Below are positions 12,063-25,817 of a stretch of 64,000 nt of DNA, one piece after another (the first letter of the stretch is position 1; every line of letters begins with the position of its first letter). The DNA is from Dimorphilus gyrociliatus (lineage: Eukaryota; Annelida; Polychaeta; Dinophilidae), in NCBI GenBank assembly GCA_904063045.1, contig CAJFCJ010000013.1, forward strand, positions 912,156-976,155, read 5' to 3'. The position numbers and the translations under genes were made by a program. The notes under the pieces were generated by a model. It saw only the letters and a program-made list of their open reading frames with translations, made no database searches and had not been told where the DNA came from.

Positions 12063-15000
12063 TTAAAGGTAATTAGCACTTATAAATAGGATCAATAAAA
12101 TTATAAACAAATTAAAACATCCAAAATACATAAGAAAAGTTAAATAGCTATAACTTGAGCAGAATAACGCTAATAAAACAAGAAAGTAAAAGGCTAGAAA
12201 AAACTTGTTAGCACATAATCTGAGAGAGAACCTTGGTCCATTCTTGAGAACAGATTTTTGATAATCGCTAGCACGATTTATTGTCGAGTGATTTAAAACA
12301 TCTAGGCCAACTGGTTCTAGTGTAAGAAATCGCCATAATGGATTAAATATATGACGGTCCGATCGAAGGTAGTTGAGAAGAGGACGTAGTTCGAAAGATA
12401 AAAAGAATGATAATGATAGGAGGAAGCGTACCATCCAATAAAACTCATTTGGCTTTATATCTTGTATGTCACGAGGAAGGATAGAAGTTCTAAGTGGAGG
12501 TGAAAAAGTGGGTATTTTTCTTTCTTCTTCCATTTCAGCTTCAGATAAAATATTCGGTATTTCTCTCTAACAAAGGTGAAAAGAAAAACGTAATTTCACA
12601 AGATTATCTCTAAAAATGTTTGAAGCGTACATCAAAGTATTTGCAATACTGAATTAGTGTATATTTACGAAATGAATCAAAGGTTTCATTTCCACTAATT
12701 ATATCGCAAGAGAGAAAGGTTGATCTATCGGCAAGGCTATAATCATTTAAAAACCAGGTTTCCTGTCGGGGAAATGAAAATGAATAGTAAATTCAAATAA
12801 AAAGAGAAACAAATTATTATAACGATAAATAGAAAAAAGGCTGGAGGATGTTAAAAAAAATGAATACGTCTATTTAAAACTTTACTATGTTTAATGCTTT
12901 CCATCGATTTTTTTGCTTGTCAATGTTACAATAGGCATGAACGATATTCTGTAACAGTTCTCCAACGACGTCTTCATTATAAATAAGAGGTTTTATTTCT
13001 CTACTTATAACGTCATATTTAACTTCTGTCTCTTCCAATTCTATAGAAATAATATATTTTTCATATATTTAATTAAAGATTCTAAAAGAAAAAAAAATAA
13101 TCAACTTACTATCAAAGTATTCATCTATAAATTTTCTACAACCGATTAATACTTCTACCACTCTATAGAAACCGTGAGCAACAACAGGATCCATTAAATT
13201 TACGCTGAGTAAAGACCTTAATAAAATATCGATTGTTTTCGTGTACAACCCAATATGTAAATGAATAAAATTCTTCCACTCGGACCCAATTTCCGATGGT
13301 CTTGAAAGTCTCGCTCCATTTTCATCAGACATGTAACGCCAAGGTTGAACAATGGACCACCATAATTCCATACACAATCTCAAGTGCATTATATCCGACC
13401 AATTCTCAAGAGATTTATGCAAAGAAGGCGTTAGTGCTTCATAAAAATCAGCTTGTAAAGATAATCTGTATCGGGTTGTGGGTGGAAAAATTTTATTTTT
13501 ATAGTATCGTTAAGTGAAAGAAATTGGAACAAAGGTGATCTACAGAACATCAATAGAAATAAAAAATAAACTAACCTACTACTAACATCCAATGCATTTG
13601 CATTATTAACGTAGAGATGTAGCCATTTAACAATCATTAAGTAAATACGAAAATCCTTTCCAATAAATATATATTCGTCAATATAAATAAAATCAACCAT
13701 CTATTATAATTTATTTTGATTAGTTAAAAACGACATTATGTTATTGAAATTAAGTTTACTTACTGTCCCATTGCGATTCTATATATGAAGAGAAAGAAAA
13801 ACAAGGATTTAGTTCATATAAGAGGAATAGTAATAAGCAAAAAAATATTGACTATAGACCGTTGTTAAAAGTACAGTTTTTCATGGATGTATTGTATATA
13901 GTCTAAGAAGTATAGAGATCTAACACTAGCTAACTATATAGCTTTCAAATGTAAAGGTAGCAGTTTAGTCAACGATTAAGATAATGAAATGGAAGAAAAG
14001 AGAACAAATTACGAAGAAAGAGGAAAAAAATAGAGTATAAAGCATAAAAAGCGAATGTAAAAGATCTTTGTTATTGAAAATACTACTAATTCGTTATTTC
14101 ATAAAAAGCTACTTACAATCTGTAAGTAAAGATTTCCCTGCTCTTTTTCCTGTTCATTGTCATTATACACGATCTCTCGGTAACAATACACATAGATGAA
14201 TATCTAAGCGAAAAGAAAACTTATTGTAAAATCCTTATTGTCTTTATGAAAAAAAAATGCTTTATATATATTTATATATTGCCATTTTACAATACAAACT
14301 TCGAGAAAATTCTTGCCAATTTCACTAATTAGATTTAGTAACTTTTCCTGGTCGTCTAAAACAGCTTTGTCTTCACTAATTATAAAAAGAATAAAATAAA
14401 ATGTATAAATAAATAGATATCTCTTAATTAAGAACTTAAGTTAAGAAAAATAGCAACGTACAACGTAAGTCTATATTTTGATTTTCCTTGTTCGATAGAT
14501 TTGAATATTTCTGAATTTGATATGTTCAACGGCATAAAGTAATCTAAATATGAACTAAATAGATCAAGATATAATTTTCCTCTTGTAGATGGTGCCTGGT
14601 AAGATAATATTAAAAAATATTAATAAAATGAAATTCAAAGAAAGTTGTAATAAATTTATATTATTTACATAAAAAAAATTTAAATTTAAAGATAATTAAA
14701 TTGTATTACTAACCACCTGATTCCTGATTTTCATCATGAGTGAAAAATAATGATGGAAAAAGAAGCTAAGAGGATCTGAAAAGATAAAAAAAGAATATTA
14801 AGCTTAACAATAGCTTTTATAAAAAGAAAAAGAATTTGTAACCAGTTTTGATCTCATTAGTTCCAATATTGATATGTTGCAAGTAGACAGTCGTCTTTTT
14901 CTTCTATTGAAAAATATTATTGTTAAATATCTCAAGAGGACAGTTTAGGATAAAATATGTTCTTACGCAGAATACTTTTAAGGCCAAACTTTGCCTGAGT

Positions 15001-15568
15001 ATAGTGGATATTGCGAAACACTTTATAAATGTTAGTAGCGGTCCATCAATATCTAAAAGACTTTTGGCTGAGGGTACTTCATTATCAGATATTGTGTCCA
15101 AACTAATATCCGAGAAAACTAAATGTATAATATCCTGATAGACAGCTCGTATATCCTAAAGATATATTGATCTTAAATGGGTTAAAACTTTAACAAATAG
15201 TAAGTCTTACCAAATTATCCCAACTCTTTAGTAGATTGTGGACTATAGATACTTTTTCGGCGAAGCTTTCTTTGATAAGCAGCTCAGAACGAATTCGCTG
15301 AATTGTAAAAAATATTCGAATATGGTGAGCGATAATGCATAAATCAGTTGCACGAAACACCTGTACATCGTATAAACTTGCTCACCTTAAAGGCTTCTTT
15401 AACGTGAATATGAGAAAGATCATATCTATGAGAAAATGATAAATTTGATAATCCTTGCTGCATATTGCAGCTGGGCGATTTTAAACATTCAGTTAACCGG
15501 ATATTTGGAGCTAGATTTGAGATGGTAGTGTCCGAGTAGTCGGAAATGGTAAGCAGCCGAAGCGCCAT
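12063..15568 (-). CDS. SMPD4: SMPD4 (neutral sphingomyelinase 3 / nuclear-envelope protein)
   Basis: A multi-exon minus-strand gene from the ATG at 15568 to the TAA at 12063. The reading frame carries several stretches that align by eye with vertebrate SMPD4: FFFHHYFSLMMK followed by LDLFSSYLDYFMP, then LWWSIVQPWRYMSDENG with a downstream segment HIGLYTKTIDILLRSLLSV, and near the C-terminus GPRFSLRLCANKF followed by strongly hydrophobic segments that end the protein. The family is reported to act on sphingomyelin at the ER, Golgi and nuclear envelope and to contact nuclear pores, anchored by the C-terminal membrane span. The N-terminus is divergent and probably shorter than the human protein. 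Recognisable exons include 15568-15386, 15297-15211, one near 15150-14970, 13700-13579, one of about 350 nt ending near 13110, and the terminal exon from about 12566. Some internal short exons (13750-14900) are less secure. Confidence 0.8.
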
Positions 15569-17126
15569 CGGTTTCGTGCAGCGAAAACTGGTGTCAGGAA
15601 TATTTTAACAAAAACACCCCAAACGTTGGAGATAGTAAAAGCTTCAAAAAAGTTGGTTTCTTTTCTTTTATTCTCTTTATAGACTGTAGTTATTTAGTAG
15701 GTCTATACCTCTTTGTAATGTAATTACAACGGAAAAAGATTAAATTTTCATCGCGATTAACATTTTTTTGTCTGTAGAATATTTGTACAGATCGGTTAAA
15801 AATAGTGCAAAATTTCCTCGTTAAGAACTTCTTTAGATATTTTTTTTAAATAAGAAAGATTCATTCAACATGGTTATTAACTCATTGACTAGAGACCAAA
15901 AGAAGAGAATATGAATAAATGGAATATATGTATCTATATATATGTAAATGTATATATATAGAAACATCATGAGGAAGAATAGCAGCTAAAGCTGGTTGGA
16001 TAAATAAGCTAATTTACACTTAGGATGCGAAGTGATATAGAAATATTTTTCTTTCCAGTTACGAAATCAATACGAAAAGCTTAGGGGTTTAAACGTGACA
16101 TACAAGGATTAGGAGAAAAAAATCGTACAAAATCCCATTTCGTCCTCTTCAAATCTATATATTTACCTGCTGGATGCTATTTTACATTAATACTAGACTA
16201 AAAAGACTGGGGGTTTTATCGATCGTATATGTGTCATTGTTTAAAAGTAAAGAGAAAAGGGGAACGGGTGAGAGAGAGAGGGGAGGGGGGATTCACAGTT
16301 GCTAGAAAAATTAACGAGATATCGTGTGGCGTCGCGGCATAATTAACCCCGTATTTCTCCCGTACAAACTAAGAAGCCTGGTAAACGTGCGCCAAACTCA
16401 ATTTTCCAAGTGCTTTACGCCCTTCTACATTGTTGTTTGCTCTCTTTCCACCCTTTTCCGATTAATAACGTTATCGATCGTTTGGCAGAGAAATGCATCT
16501 TTCAACCTCTCTTATAGAGTTATAAAACAACGATTATCAGTCGATTTACCGCCCAAAAAAAAAAAAAAAATGTCCAATTTAAACTTTATTATCAATTTCC
16601 TGTTGACTATAGCTGTGTCTTTGTTAATTGATCATTTTTAAAAATGTTTATTGTTTTCCAGGTTTGTTTTCATGTTTATTTAATTTATATTAATGAAATA
16701 TTTAAACAGTCGCTGTAACCTTAATGTATATCATAAATTTTACACAGAGTTTTTCCATAAGCTCTTCTGAGAGGACCGAGCGACAGCTAGTAATTAAATA
16801 ATAGTTTGTCGATATACATTTATTCGGCTGACTTTTTTTTCTCTTTCCCTTTATACCGCATATATATATTGTTACAGCTATATACATAAGATACAATTTA
16901 AAGTGTATCCAATCTAAATGGCAAGCCTACTACGTCTTTATTATATTGTATAGGTACATTTGTATAAGTTTACAAATTGAAACACGCAGATAGTTTGATA
17001 TATCGGCTGTATTTAACTTTAGAATTAGATCGGGATATGTTTTTTTTTCTTTTTTTTATATCATTTTCCGTTTTTTTTTCCTATTTATATAATTTATGTT
17101 TCTCGCAGACGCAGGATGAAGTAAAG
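15569..17126. other. divergent promoter region SMPD4 / TPST
   Basis: About 1.5 kb of AT-rich sequence with a purine patch (GA and G runs near 16263-16290), a poly-A run near 16556 and TA repeats near 15930-15960. A strong CAG acceptor at 17107-17109, only 17 bases before the TPST ATG, suggests a 5' UTR intron. No coding gene is supported; the open frame 16324-16641 has no family resemblance. Confidence 0.5.
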
Positions 17127-18365
17127 ATGCGTCTAAGCACGCAACGGTTACTTATCTATGGTATTTTATGCGTTTTGATAACCATATTATTGTATTCCTG
17201 GTTCTCTCCTTGTAATGATGATACCGTAAGGAGCCGAATGGTGAGAGCAGATGCAGGCAAAGTGGAGGTGGCTGATGGAACAAAAAAATACACTTATTCT
17301 AGAGAAACGCCGATTATTTTTATTGGCGGTGTTCCGCGTTCTGGGACAACACTTATGAGAGCCATGCTAGACGCCCATCCCGATATACGTTGTGGTGAAG
17401 AGACTAGGGTAATACCGAGACTATTGGGGATGAGGAGCCAATGGTCAAAATCGGCTAAAGAATCGAAGAGGCTAATGGAAGCCGGCCTTACGGATCAGGT
17501 TATCGATTCAGCCTTATCCGCTTTCATTTTAGAGATAGTAGCCAGACATGGCGATGCTGCACCAAAGCTCTGCAATAAAGATCCTTTTACTCTTAAATCT
17601 GCCTTCTATCTCTCAAAATTGTTTCCTAATTCTAAGTTTTTATTGATGGTAAGAGATGGTAGAGCGGTTGTACATTCAATTATCAAGAGACACGTGACAA
17701 TTTCCGGTTTTGACCTGCACGATCACGGGCAATGTTTGTCTCGGTGGAATGATGCAGTTGAAACGATGATGACTCAATGTTCCAAGGTCGGTGCTGAACG
17801 ATGCCTGGTTGTTCATTACGAGCAGCTTGTTTTACATCCGGAGAAAATGATGAAAAAAGTTTTGGCATTTTTAGACGTCGAATGGACCACCGACGTTCTT
17901 CATCACGAACGTTTCGTAGGGAAAAAGGGCGGAATCTCTTTATCTAAGTAAGTACACCCTACAGTCAATGTTAATATAAATGAGTCAAAATAAAAGAGAA
18001 AATAGTGTGGAACCTAATAGCTAGACGGAAAATTGAAACTTTTTTAAGTTAGTCGTTTCACGATAATTCGTGACTATTTCAGAACTGAGCGTTCCACGGA
18101 TCAAGTTATTAAGCCAGTGAACTTGGACGCCTTAACAAGTTGGGTTGAAGAATTTCCTATAAACGTCCGGCGGAAAGCGGCATCGTTGGCTCCAATGCTT
18201 AGTAAATTGGGTTATGACCCTACAAAATTTCCACCCAATTACGGAAAACCAGACTCTAAAGTTGCTCAAAATACGGATGAAGTTCACAGACAGGCCGCCT
18301 ACTGGAAAAAACGCGCTGATATGTTTGTAAAGGGCGAAGCAAACCTTACTGGTAGCCCAAGTTAA
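17127..18365 (+). CDS. protein-tyrosine sulfotransferase (TPST)
   Basis: Two exons (17127-17947 and 18083-18365) encode 367 residues, close to the 370-377 of human TPST1/2. Residues about 7-24 are a single signal-anchor membrane span after a short basic cytosolic end, giving the type II topology of the trans-Golgi enzyme. The PAPS 5'-phosphosulfate loop is present ([14 protein letters not shown]), followed by CGEETR, which holds the catalytic base Glu of the family, and the 3'-phosphate site [14 protein letters not shown]. The conserved C-terminal part (LTSWVEEFP, then LGYDP) comes from exon 2. The enzyme transfers sulfate from PAPS to tyrosines of secreted and membrane proteins. The start is chosen at the ATG giving the standard short cytosolic tail; the longer upstream frame has no ATG and is intronic. 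Confidence 0.95.
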
Positions 18366-19603
18366 CACCACTAGATGGCGTATCATCGATACCTGTAATT
18401 CTTTCATCTCGTCTTACGTAACAGCAAACCCAATGATTTTAATGCTTTTTTTCTTAAGACTTCGCCATTATAGACCTAAACAAAGGTTTTACTGCATAAA
18501 CTGTCTTTTTGCTTTAGTTTGTTTTTTATTTATTGTTATATTACCCCTCTCTTCGTCTTTTTACATCTAAACAGAAAAACTTTTTTTTACTTTCTTATCC
18601 TATTTTTGGTTCTTTCTTTTGGCATTTTTCTTTGTTAAATTAATATGTTTAGTAGGATTATTTTTTGTTTTGCCTGTTTGTTAAACAGCTGTTTATTGTA
18701 TATTAAAATGAAGAAATGATATTTACAGTATTTGTTAATATCGGGCAGATAAGGGAAGAAGAGATATAAAAGCAATAGTAACAACAATAACAACATCAAT
18801 AATAATGATGATGATAATAATAATAATAATAATAATAGTAATAATAGGGAATATATGAACAAATACTAACAACTGGAAAGAGAATGAATAATAGTAATAA
18901 TGATACTGATTATAAAAGTCGTGTTCGTTACCTATAATGATATTAGGAAATGTAATTTTATGAATTAAATTGTGAAAAGATTATTATAGTCTAACATCTG
19001 TGATCTGTGAGGTTAACAATCTTCAAAATGATTTAATATAAATTGGAAATTGAACAAGGAAGAGAGAAAGAAGATATCGAATATTATATCTACTCTTTTT
19101 CATAAGGAAAAATATACAATCCTATCGAAAAGGAGTCATTTATTTGTTAATCTTCTTTCAATTTTCTCTTTTTTAATAATACAAAACTAAATTAATAAAA
19201 TGAAAAAATAATGAATTTTTAATTATCTTGTAGTAGTTTATAATTAAGGTTTTTTATGTAAGCTAATATACTAGATGAGAAGATGTCCACTAGGTTAAGA
19301 AACAGAAGGAGATGAAGAATGAAAATCTTGTATATCTTCCATTTTTTTCCTAGATGATAAATAATAAGTTTTTACATTATAAACTGTTTAAAAGCTATTA
19401 AAATCCTCTAAGAAAGGAAATAGAATGACTAGAATGGAAAGTAATTTTTGTTGTTGTACGCTGTTAATTGGGAAACAAAGTAAAAGGGAGAAAAGCGACG
19501 CCCGTGGCGCGGCAAATTTTCAAACGTGACTACACCGAGAAGTGCTCCGTTTGCGGGCGTTATAGTAAAAAACGCTTCAACGACAGCGACAGTCTATTAG
19601 AAT
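18366..19603. other. intergenic region with simple repeats
   Basis: A near match to the CTCF core (CCACTAGATGGCG) starts 5 bases after the TPST stop. The rest is AT-rich, with trinucleotide repeats at 18777-18850. The frame 19468-19704 overlaps the next gene's start in another frame and is not supported. Confidence 0.5.
18777..18850. repeat. compound trinucleotide microsatellite
   Basis: Imperfect AAC, then ATG/ATA and AAT repeats in an intergenic region. A leucine-rich reading on the opposite strand is only a translation of this repeat. Confidence 0.8.
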
Positions 19604-21689
19604 ATGGCGCAACGGGCAGTGCTAATCGTTTGGAGTTTAACAGAATGTTTAATTTTAACTGGTTTTCTAACAAGACCAAATATCCTAATCGACATATTGG
19701 ATAAGCAGGAGTTCTTTCATACATCGTGCAAAGATAATAGGACATCGTGCGACGAGCAGATTTCATCGGTTAAGCAATGTGTATATTTAAGTACTGCAAT
19801 TAGTTGGGTTCTTATGCTACCGGTTGGCTTCTTCTACGACAAATTTGGAACCCTTTTAACAAGAGTTATGATTATGTAAGCATTAATTAATAAATAAGAA
19901 CGTGTAAATATAGTATAATCTATTAAAATAACATTATAAACCAATGAAAATCAACAAGAAATATAGTGTACAACCCTAGGAATCACTGGATGATTACCCT
20001 TTTTTTTAAAAATATTCTAAGCCACCTTTAGTTGGATAAAGTTGCTCATTATCTAAGTAATCATCTTATAAAAATTTCCATTTTCTATCATATAGTTCGT
20101 AATCAATTTTTATCATTTTTTCTCTTTTATTTTATTAATTTTCTATAAGACTTAACTTTACTTTGGTAAATTATAAAGTAAGACTGAAATAAGTGCCTAT
20201 TTTGCTTTAGTATTAATTCATCAAATTTTTTAAGGTATTATTTATAACTTAATAGCTTAAATACAATATATATATATGTATATATATACAATATACATAT
20301 TTATATATAAAAGTCTATAAATTAATACCAGTTTATAAAATTTACTTGGGCTCTTATTATAAGTAAAAATTATAATTTTTTTGCAGGATTGTTTGTTTTT
20401 TTAAAAAAAAAAGAAAGAAAATTTTTTTTATTTTTTTATTTTATTCTTTTTCCAGATTTATATTTACAACTGCAATGCTGACACTGGCTTTTACTCACGT
20501 TTGTACGGTTCTTTATATATATTTTACCTGTCTTTTTTTTATTGTTATAACTCAGTAATATTTACTTTCATTCTATACATTTTACTATTTCTTTTAAATG
20601 TAGATCATTCATGGCTGTTGTATATATCTTGCGTACTGATTGGAATATGTGGCTCTAGCGTGGCTGTTACAAATGTTCAAACAGCGAATCTATTCGTCAA
20701 TCATAGGAACCTTCTACTAGTGACTCTAGTTAGTTGTTCGAAATTGACGTCCGCCCTTCTTCCGTTATTACTCAAGGTTTCTGCTCTAATTAACAAAGAT
20801 TAAGCATTATTTCTTTTATCTTATTTTTAGTACACCAGCGATCAACAAGTGAAAATACAATCGTCTTTTATGTTCCTAACAATTCTCATATTACCTTTGC
20901 TCATTGGAACAATTGCTTTCCTACCAAAGCGGGTGATTCCTTGGCCATTACCGGAAGGATATAATTTAAATAGGCCGGAGACGCTCCATCAGTTCGTCGT
21001 TGGCAGGAGGAACGAGACTGACGCCCCATCCTTAATAAAATCATTAAAAAATCCCCTATTCGCTTATCAGATTCTCTGGTACGTTCTACTATGCCTAAGG
21101 ATCATCTATTTCCGTAATTATTTGGCAACGCAAGACCGCCCAACCGGTAATTGTCTACATATTATAATACCATGGTAACCGTATTCTAATACACTTTACA
21201 GAAATCAACGTGACAGACAAGTTGTCTACGTTTCTCTGTTCGCTAATCGCACCGGCTTTTGGAGCCCTTCTCGACAGAGCTTCTACGTTTTCAGATTCCA
21301 TCAAAAAATTCATTCTATGCTATAGTTTTATACTGCTTTTATCTTCCCTACAATCCGCCTTGTCTGTTCTAAATCAAACTTTGATAGCAGCTTGCGTAGT
21401 CGACAACCTATTACAAGCGTCTCTTTATGGAACTAACGCCGCCTTCATGGCTAATTTCTTTCCTCATAAACATTTCGGTACTCTTTTAGGCTTTACCTGG
21501 GCTTTAGAAGGTTGTCTCTGGCTTACTTATAAAGCTGAACTACGTTACGTAAATTACGTTACGTACGGTTGTATTATTGGAGCATCTGCTTTTCCCGTTC
21601 TTATGTATTTCAACGGTAATCGTCGCCAAAGAAACGATACGGAAGGATGTGATATCGATGAAGCAGCTAACGAAGAGACGAAGATGTGA
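19604..21689 (+). CDS. SLC43-family transporter (SLC43A3/ENBT1-like)
   Basis: Five exons (19604-19875, 20456-20502, 20604-20776, 20831-21146, 21202-21689) give 431 residues. It is a major-facilitator protein with many hydrophobic spans. Features shared with SLC43A3 are a first span with TECLILTGFLTRPN, an extracellular Cys-containing loop with N-glycosylation context, a loop VGFFYDKFGT typical of MFS loop 2-3, WPLPEGYNL after span 6, and SLYGTNAAFMANFFPHKHFGTLLGF before span 11. SLC43A3 moves purine nucleobases and A1/A2 move large neutral amino acids; which substrate applies here is not readable. The protein is shorter than the 490-560 usual in the family because the central cytoplasmic loop is small. 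The exon 2 donor at 20503 was chosen because it is the one that keeps phase. Confidence 0.8.
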
Positions 21690-22163
21690 AAAGGGCAATG
21701 TCAAATGTTGTATTCTACAGATTTATAAAGAAATAAAACGAAACGGAAATTAATTAATTTTCTCTCAAACTGGAATTTGTTTTCTCTTTTTACTATCTTT
21801 CGATATATTCTCTTATATCTGCCAATCACGTAGTTTCTCTTTTTTCTTCATTGTCTAGTACCCTTACTACTTTTTCTTCATCTTCTCTTTTTCTCTTTTT
21901 TCAACTATTTATCAATATTTTGCACATTTGCTGTCTATCTTCCTCTTTCTATCTAATTCTTTAATTTCTCTTTATATCTTATTATCTTGTTGCGAGTAAC
22001 TTCTTTGTTTTCTATTTGAATTTATCATTTTATTAGAATAATCATTATTACAATGGAGCTTCAACAAAAGATAGCGAAAGAAAAAGAAAATAGAAAATTG
22101 CCATTAGAAAGTACACGGCGTGTTTTTCTTTAATAAAAAACAGAAAGAAATAATGTATAAAAG
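21690..22163. other. convergent 3' intergenic gap
   Basis: Pyrimidine-rich AT sequence between two stop codons, with AATAAA near 21732 for the transporter. No gene is seen. Confidence 0.6.
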
Positions 22164-25100
22164 TCAAGTTGTATCGAGCCTGATAACACGCAACTTATTC
22201 GCATCTACTAAGATACAAGCAGCTTCATTAGAACCTCCGCAATAATAACTAGAAGAGAACACCGTTAACAGTCTGGCGCTATATTGCACCTGGAATCCAG
22301 CTTCTTTTACTTCGTGAGCTCTTATTACATGAGAAAATCCATTCTTTTCAAGAAAGCTTTTCAAAGCTCCTAAATTCCAGAAATTCCCCGCTCCCCTACG
22401 AGTGTTTGGCGCGAATCCTTCATTCTTTTCAAAAGCTTCCTTAACATAATCGTTCATTAGTTCCGATGATTCGGGTATTGGATCACTCCACATTAAATCC
22501 CATGCCAATAGACTATCTTCTTCGGGATTAGACAGGGGGCAAGGTATATTATTTATGGCTTCCATTCCTAAATAATTCTGACCGTCCATAAGTAATTTGG
22601 TCGATGGTATACCACCGTGTACGCAAAATATTTTATCATCAACAACAGCAGCAATGGGCATAACGTCAAAACACCTATTTATCTTTTCCCAAATCATAGA
22701 GCCATCTTTCTCTCCAAACATGTCAATGCATTGTCTAAATTGAAAAAGAAACAAAAGGAGAGATAAATTAGATATAGGTCGCTTGGGGAAAGAATAAAAA
22801 ATGAATAAAAACAAACAACTTGGCTAAATATACACTTACGAATGAAAATTAAATTGCTTCTGAACATCGCGCACCTCGTGATTTCCTCGTAATAGAAATA
22901 CCTTGTGGGGGGCGAGCAATTTCTGAGCGAACAAATACGACACAACCTAGTCAGAAGAAAGATAATTAGAAAGGATATTTATATACTAGAAGGAAATTCC
23001 CCCTCCTCCCCACCTATGCTTGCCTCTTCATCATTTAAAACAGACAAGAAGAAGACGAAGAAGAGGGAAAAAGCATTTTGTCTCTAAATAGATTAAAATA
23101 AAAAAATTACCTCAATTCCATGGTCTCCTCTATCTACGTAATCACCTAAAAATAGGTAATTGGCAGGTGTAAGCATTGGTCCCATACGCCACAAAGATTT
23201 CTCGAAGCAAATTAAATCTCCAAAATTTCCATGAATATCACCTTTTTTTTAGTTTGTAGTTTGTTTTTTAGTAAAAAAAAAACAAAGAAAAAGTTTAAAA
23301 ATATGCTTTTGTTTTTTGCCATTAAAGAAAGAAGGAAAAAAAAAAAGTAGGGTAGAAGAGAGAAAAAAAAGAGAACGTAAAAAAGCGTCTAAATCAATAA
23401 TCGTGAGATATATAAACAGTAAGCGTACCTAGAATAAAAGTCGGCGGTTTCACTTTCAATAAACGAGGCTCTTCCTTTAATTTTTCGTAAACTTGATCGG
23501 TTAAGGCTGACAAACATTTACATAATCCATCCGATTGTACTTTACCCCAGCTCATTGATTTCTATAGTTGAAGAGAGGAGGAAGGGGAAAAAAAGATTAA
23601 CAATAAGTAATTAAATAATATATTGTTATATTACTGTCTTTATTGCTATTTAATTAAATTAAATACCTAGAAAATAGATAAATATGGAAATAATAAAGAA
23701 TGGAACCTTGACTAATTCGCCACCAGAATTTTTCGACTGACGTTCAAAATATCTAAGCCCGTTTAGCATCTCGTTTGCGTGAGATTTCTAAAATTAGACA
23801 TAAAAGTAACAAACAAAGAGTTTTTATAATCTTCTTTTCTATATGATATATCCTTACCGAATTGAAACAATCGACGCTCTGCATTCTATGAAATCTACTT
23901 GTATCTCCTTCTAAATCTAATTCGTTTGTATCAGAAACGGCGCAAGTACCTGAAATAAATAAGAAAAAAGAAAAAATTATCTTTGTCTTTTTTTTTTTTA
24001 AAAAGAAAATATGATAAAAATTCAATTTCAAGATAATTAACATAAAAAGAAAAAAAACCTGTTAAGTCCCATATTGAATTAACGTCTGAAAAACCTCCAC
24101 CCCTTTTTACTCTCACGGAATGCGTCGCTAATTCGTAGCCTCTATCAGGCTTCTTAATTGCCATTTGCTTGGGAACGCTATGAGGAACTTTAAAGTCGAA
24201 CGATTCCATAGACTCTTTTTTGTTTTCAAGTAATAAAAGGTTATGATAATGTTATACTGTCGTTGTTATTAATAATTAAAAACCTGGTATAGTGCATTCC
24301 ATGTCATTCGACCTAAGACGTTTATACGAGGGTTTAGAGTTAGTTTCAGGTTTATCTACTGATGTCATAACGGGAAAAGGCAATCGATAAATAGTTGATG
24401 TGCCTCTAAACTTTAATAAGCCAACTGATTCTAGAAAATTTTGCAGAGTTAATTGATCGTTTAGCCAAATAAACGATTTAGCCCCGTTTATTGCATCCTC
24501 GTCGACTTCTTTGGCATTTAAACTAGTCATTTTCGCCCTTCGGATATCGTGGACAATTTTCCGAAAATCTTCTCTGGTAAGGTTCATTTCATCGGCTCTT
24601 CTATAATAATCAAACATATGTCTACATCGTATCTCTGCAGGCAATCCTCCGTGTGGAGTACTAGGTTCCATAGATGCTAAACCTTGTAGAACATTTTTAA
24701 AGGTTAAACGCCCAAATCGTAGTGAGTCAAACGACCTATATAAAAATATATATATATAAATACTGTATATAAGAAAAGAAATAATTTATGTATGATTATA
24801 CGATTATAACAGCACTAAATTCTCAATATATATAATTTACCGAAAGTACGAATCAAAGTTCTCTTTAATGCCTTTTGTTCTCATATAATTTTCGAACGTA
24901 ATCTTGTCCATCGCCTCTGCTGGCGATGTAAATTTGAAAAATTCGTTACAGAGTTGCTCCTGATCTAGAAGCGTGATATTACGTTAATAGCGTCTATAAT
25001 ATGTTCTAAAGAAAGCTTATTTATTTATAATTGATATCCAGACCTTGAGTTGATATCTTTGCGGCATATATTAATTCGGCAGCAGGATTTGTTTGAGATG

Positions 25101-25817
25101 TATTAATAACGTTTGTATCTACTATAAAATCAGCAGTTTCCTCCATCGACTTATAAGTACCAGAGTATTCTCCACCTACGCAAAGAAAAGTAGTGTGTTT
25201 TTTTATTATTATCTGATTTTTTTGCTTTATTACTAACGTAAACGTTGCAATTCATGAAGTGGTTGACGGTCTAAAAGTTTCTCACAGTCGTATAGTTTGT
25301 CTAAATCGGACAAATCAGCCCACTTACATTCTTTCTGCTAAAGGGGAAATGATTGTAAATAATGGTAATATATTATAAATTGTAATATATTGGAAAATAA
25401 GCTATAGTACATTTTTTGCTTTTCCCACTAAAAATGTTCTAATTGGCTGAGCAAGAAATAAATAATGTTGTTGAGTTGTTGCATTTCCGACTTTGAGACT
25501 TCTGACCTTTAGTAGTTTGTTCAAATAGATCTGAGTTCCAGCGATCTATAAATATTAAATAAACAGAAAATATGTCTGAATAGTTTGTAAAATGAATGTA
25601 TTCAAAGTTTTCTTTCTGCATAGGTTCATCTATACTTAGTTACCTCTGTCGCAATTTTTATGGCTGATTGTTTAATGGACTCACTATTACTGACAATTCC
25701 TGAAATGAACCACCAACCACGATCTGAATACTTTTGCAATAGTATCTGCTCCAATGGATTATCATCTTCACTTTCGGCTGGAACACATATTGAAACGGTT
25801 ATTTGAATTTCATTCAT
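22164..25817 (-). CDS. Nudix-like / EF-hand-like / PPP-family phosphatase fusion
   Basis: Thirteen exons join in frame to about 795 residues. Residues 1-125 have a Nudix-type pattern: a beta-strand start, a Trp-Trp before the box, [19 protein letters not shown] and a following [11 protein letters not shown] strand. The REUxEE core of the box is not kept, so this part is probably a pseudo-enzyme. Residues about 185-310 resemble a pair of degenerate EF-hands ([18 protein letters not shown] and [19 protein letters not shown]); loop positions for calcium are mostly lost. From about 480 a PPP phosphatase follows with its metal motifs intact: GDIHGN, GDYVDRG, RGNHE, VHGGIP and a late RAHEV. The final loop reads SSYYCGG, close to the family's SAPNYCG. 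It is likely a Ser/Thr phosphatase regulated by its N-terminal half (inference). It is not PPEF, whose EF-hands are C-terminal. Every splice join keeps frame, so a gene-model merger is unlikely. Confidence 0.8.

Noticed and set aside
18635..18862. Leucine-run minus-strand frame
   Set aside because: Translation of a trinucleotide microsatellite.
19468..19704. Frame with CSVCGRYSKKR, a possible zinc knuckle
   Set aside because: Overlaps the SLC43 first exon in another frame, starts with a non-ATG codon and has only one CxxC.
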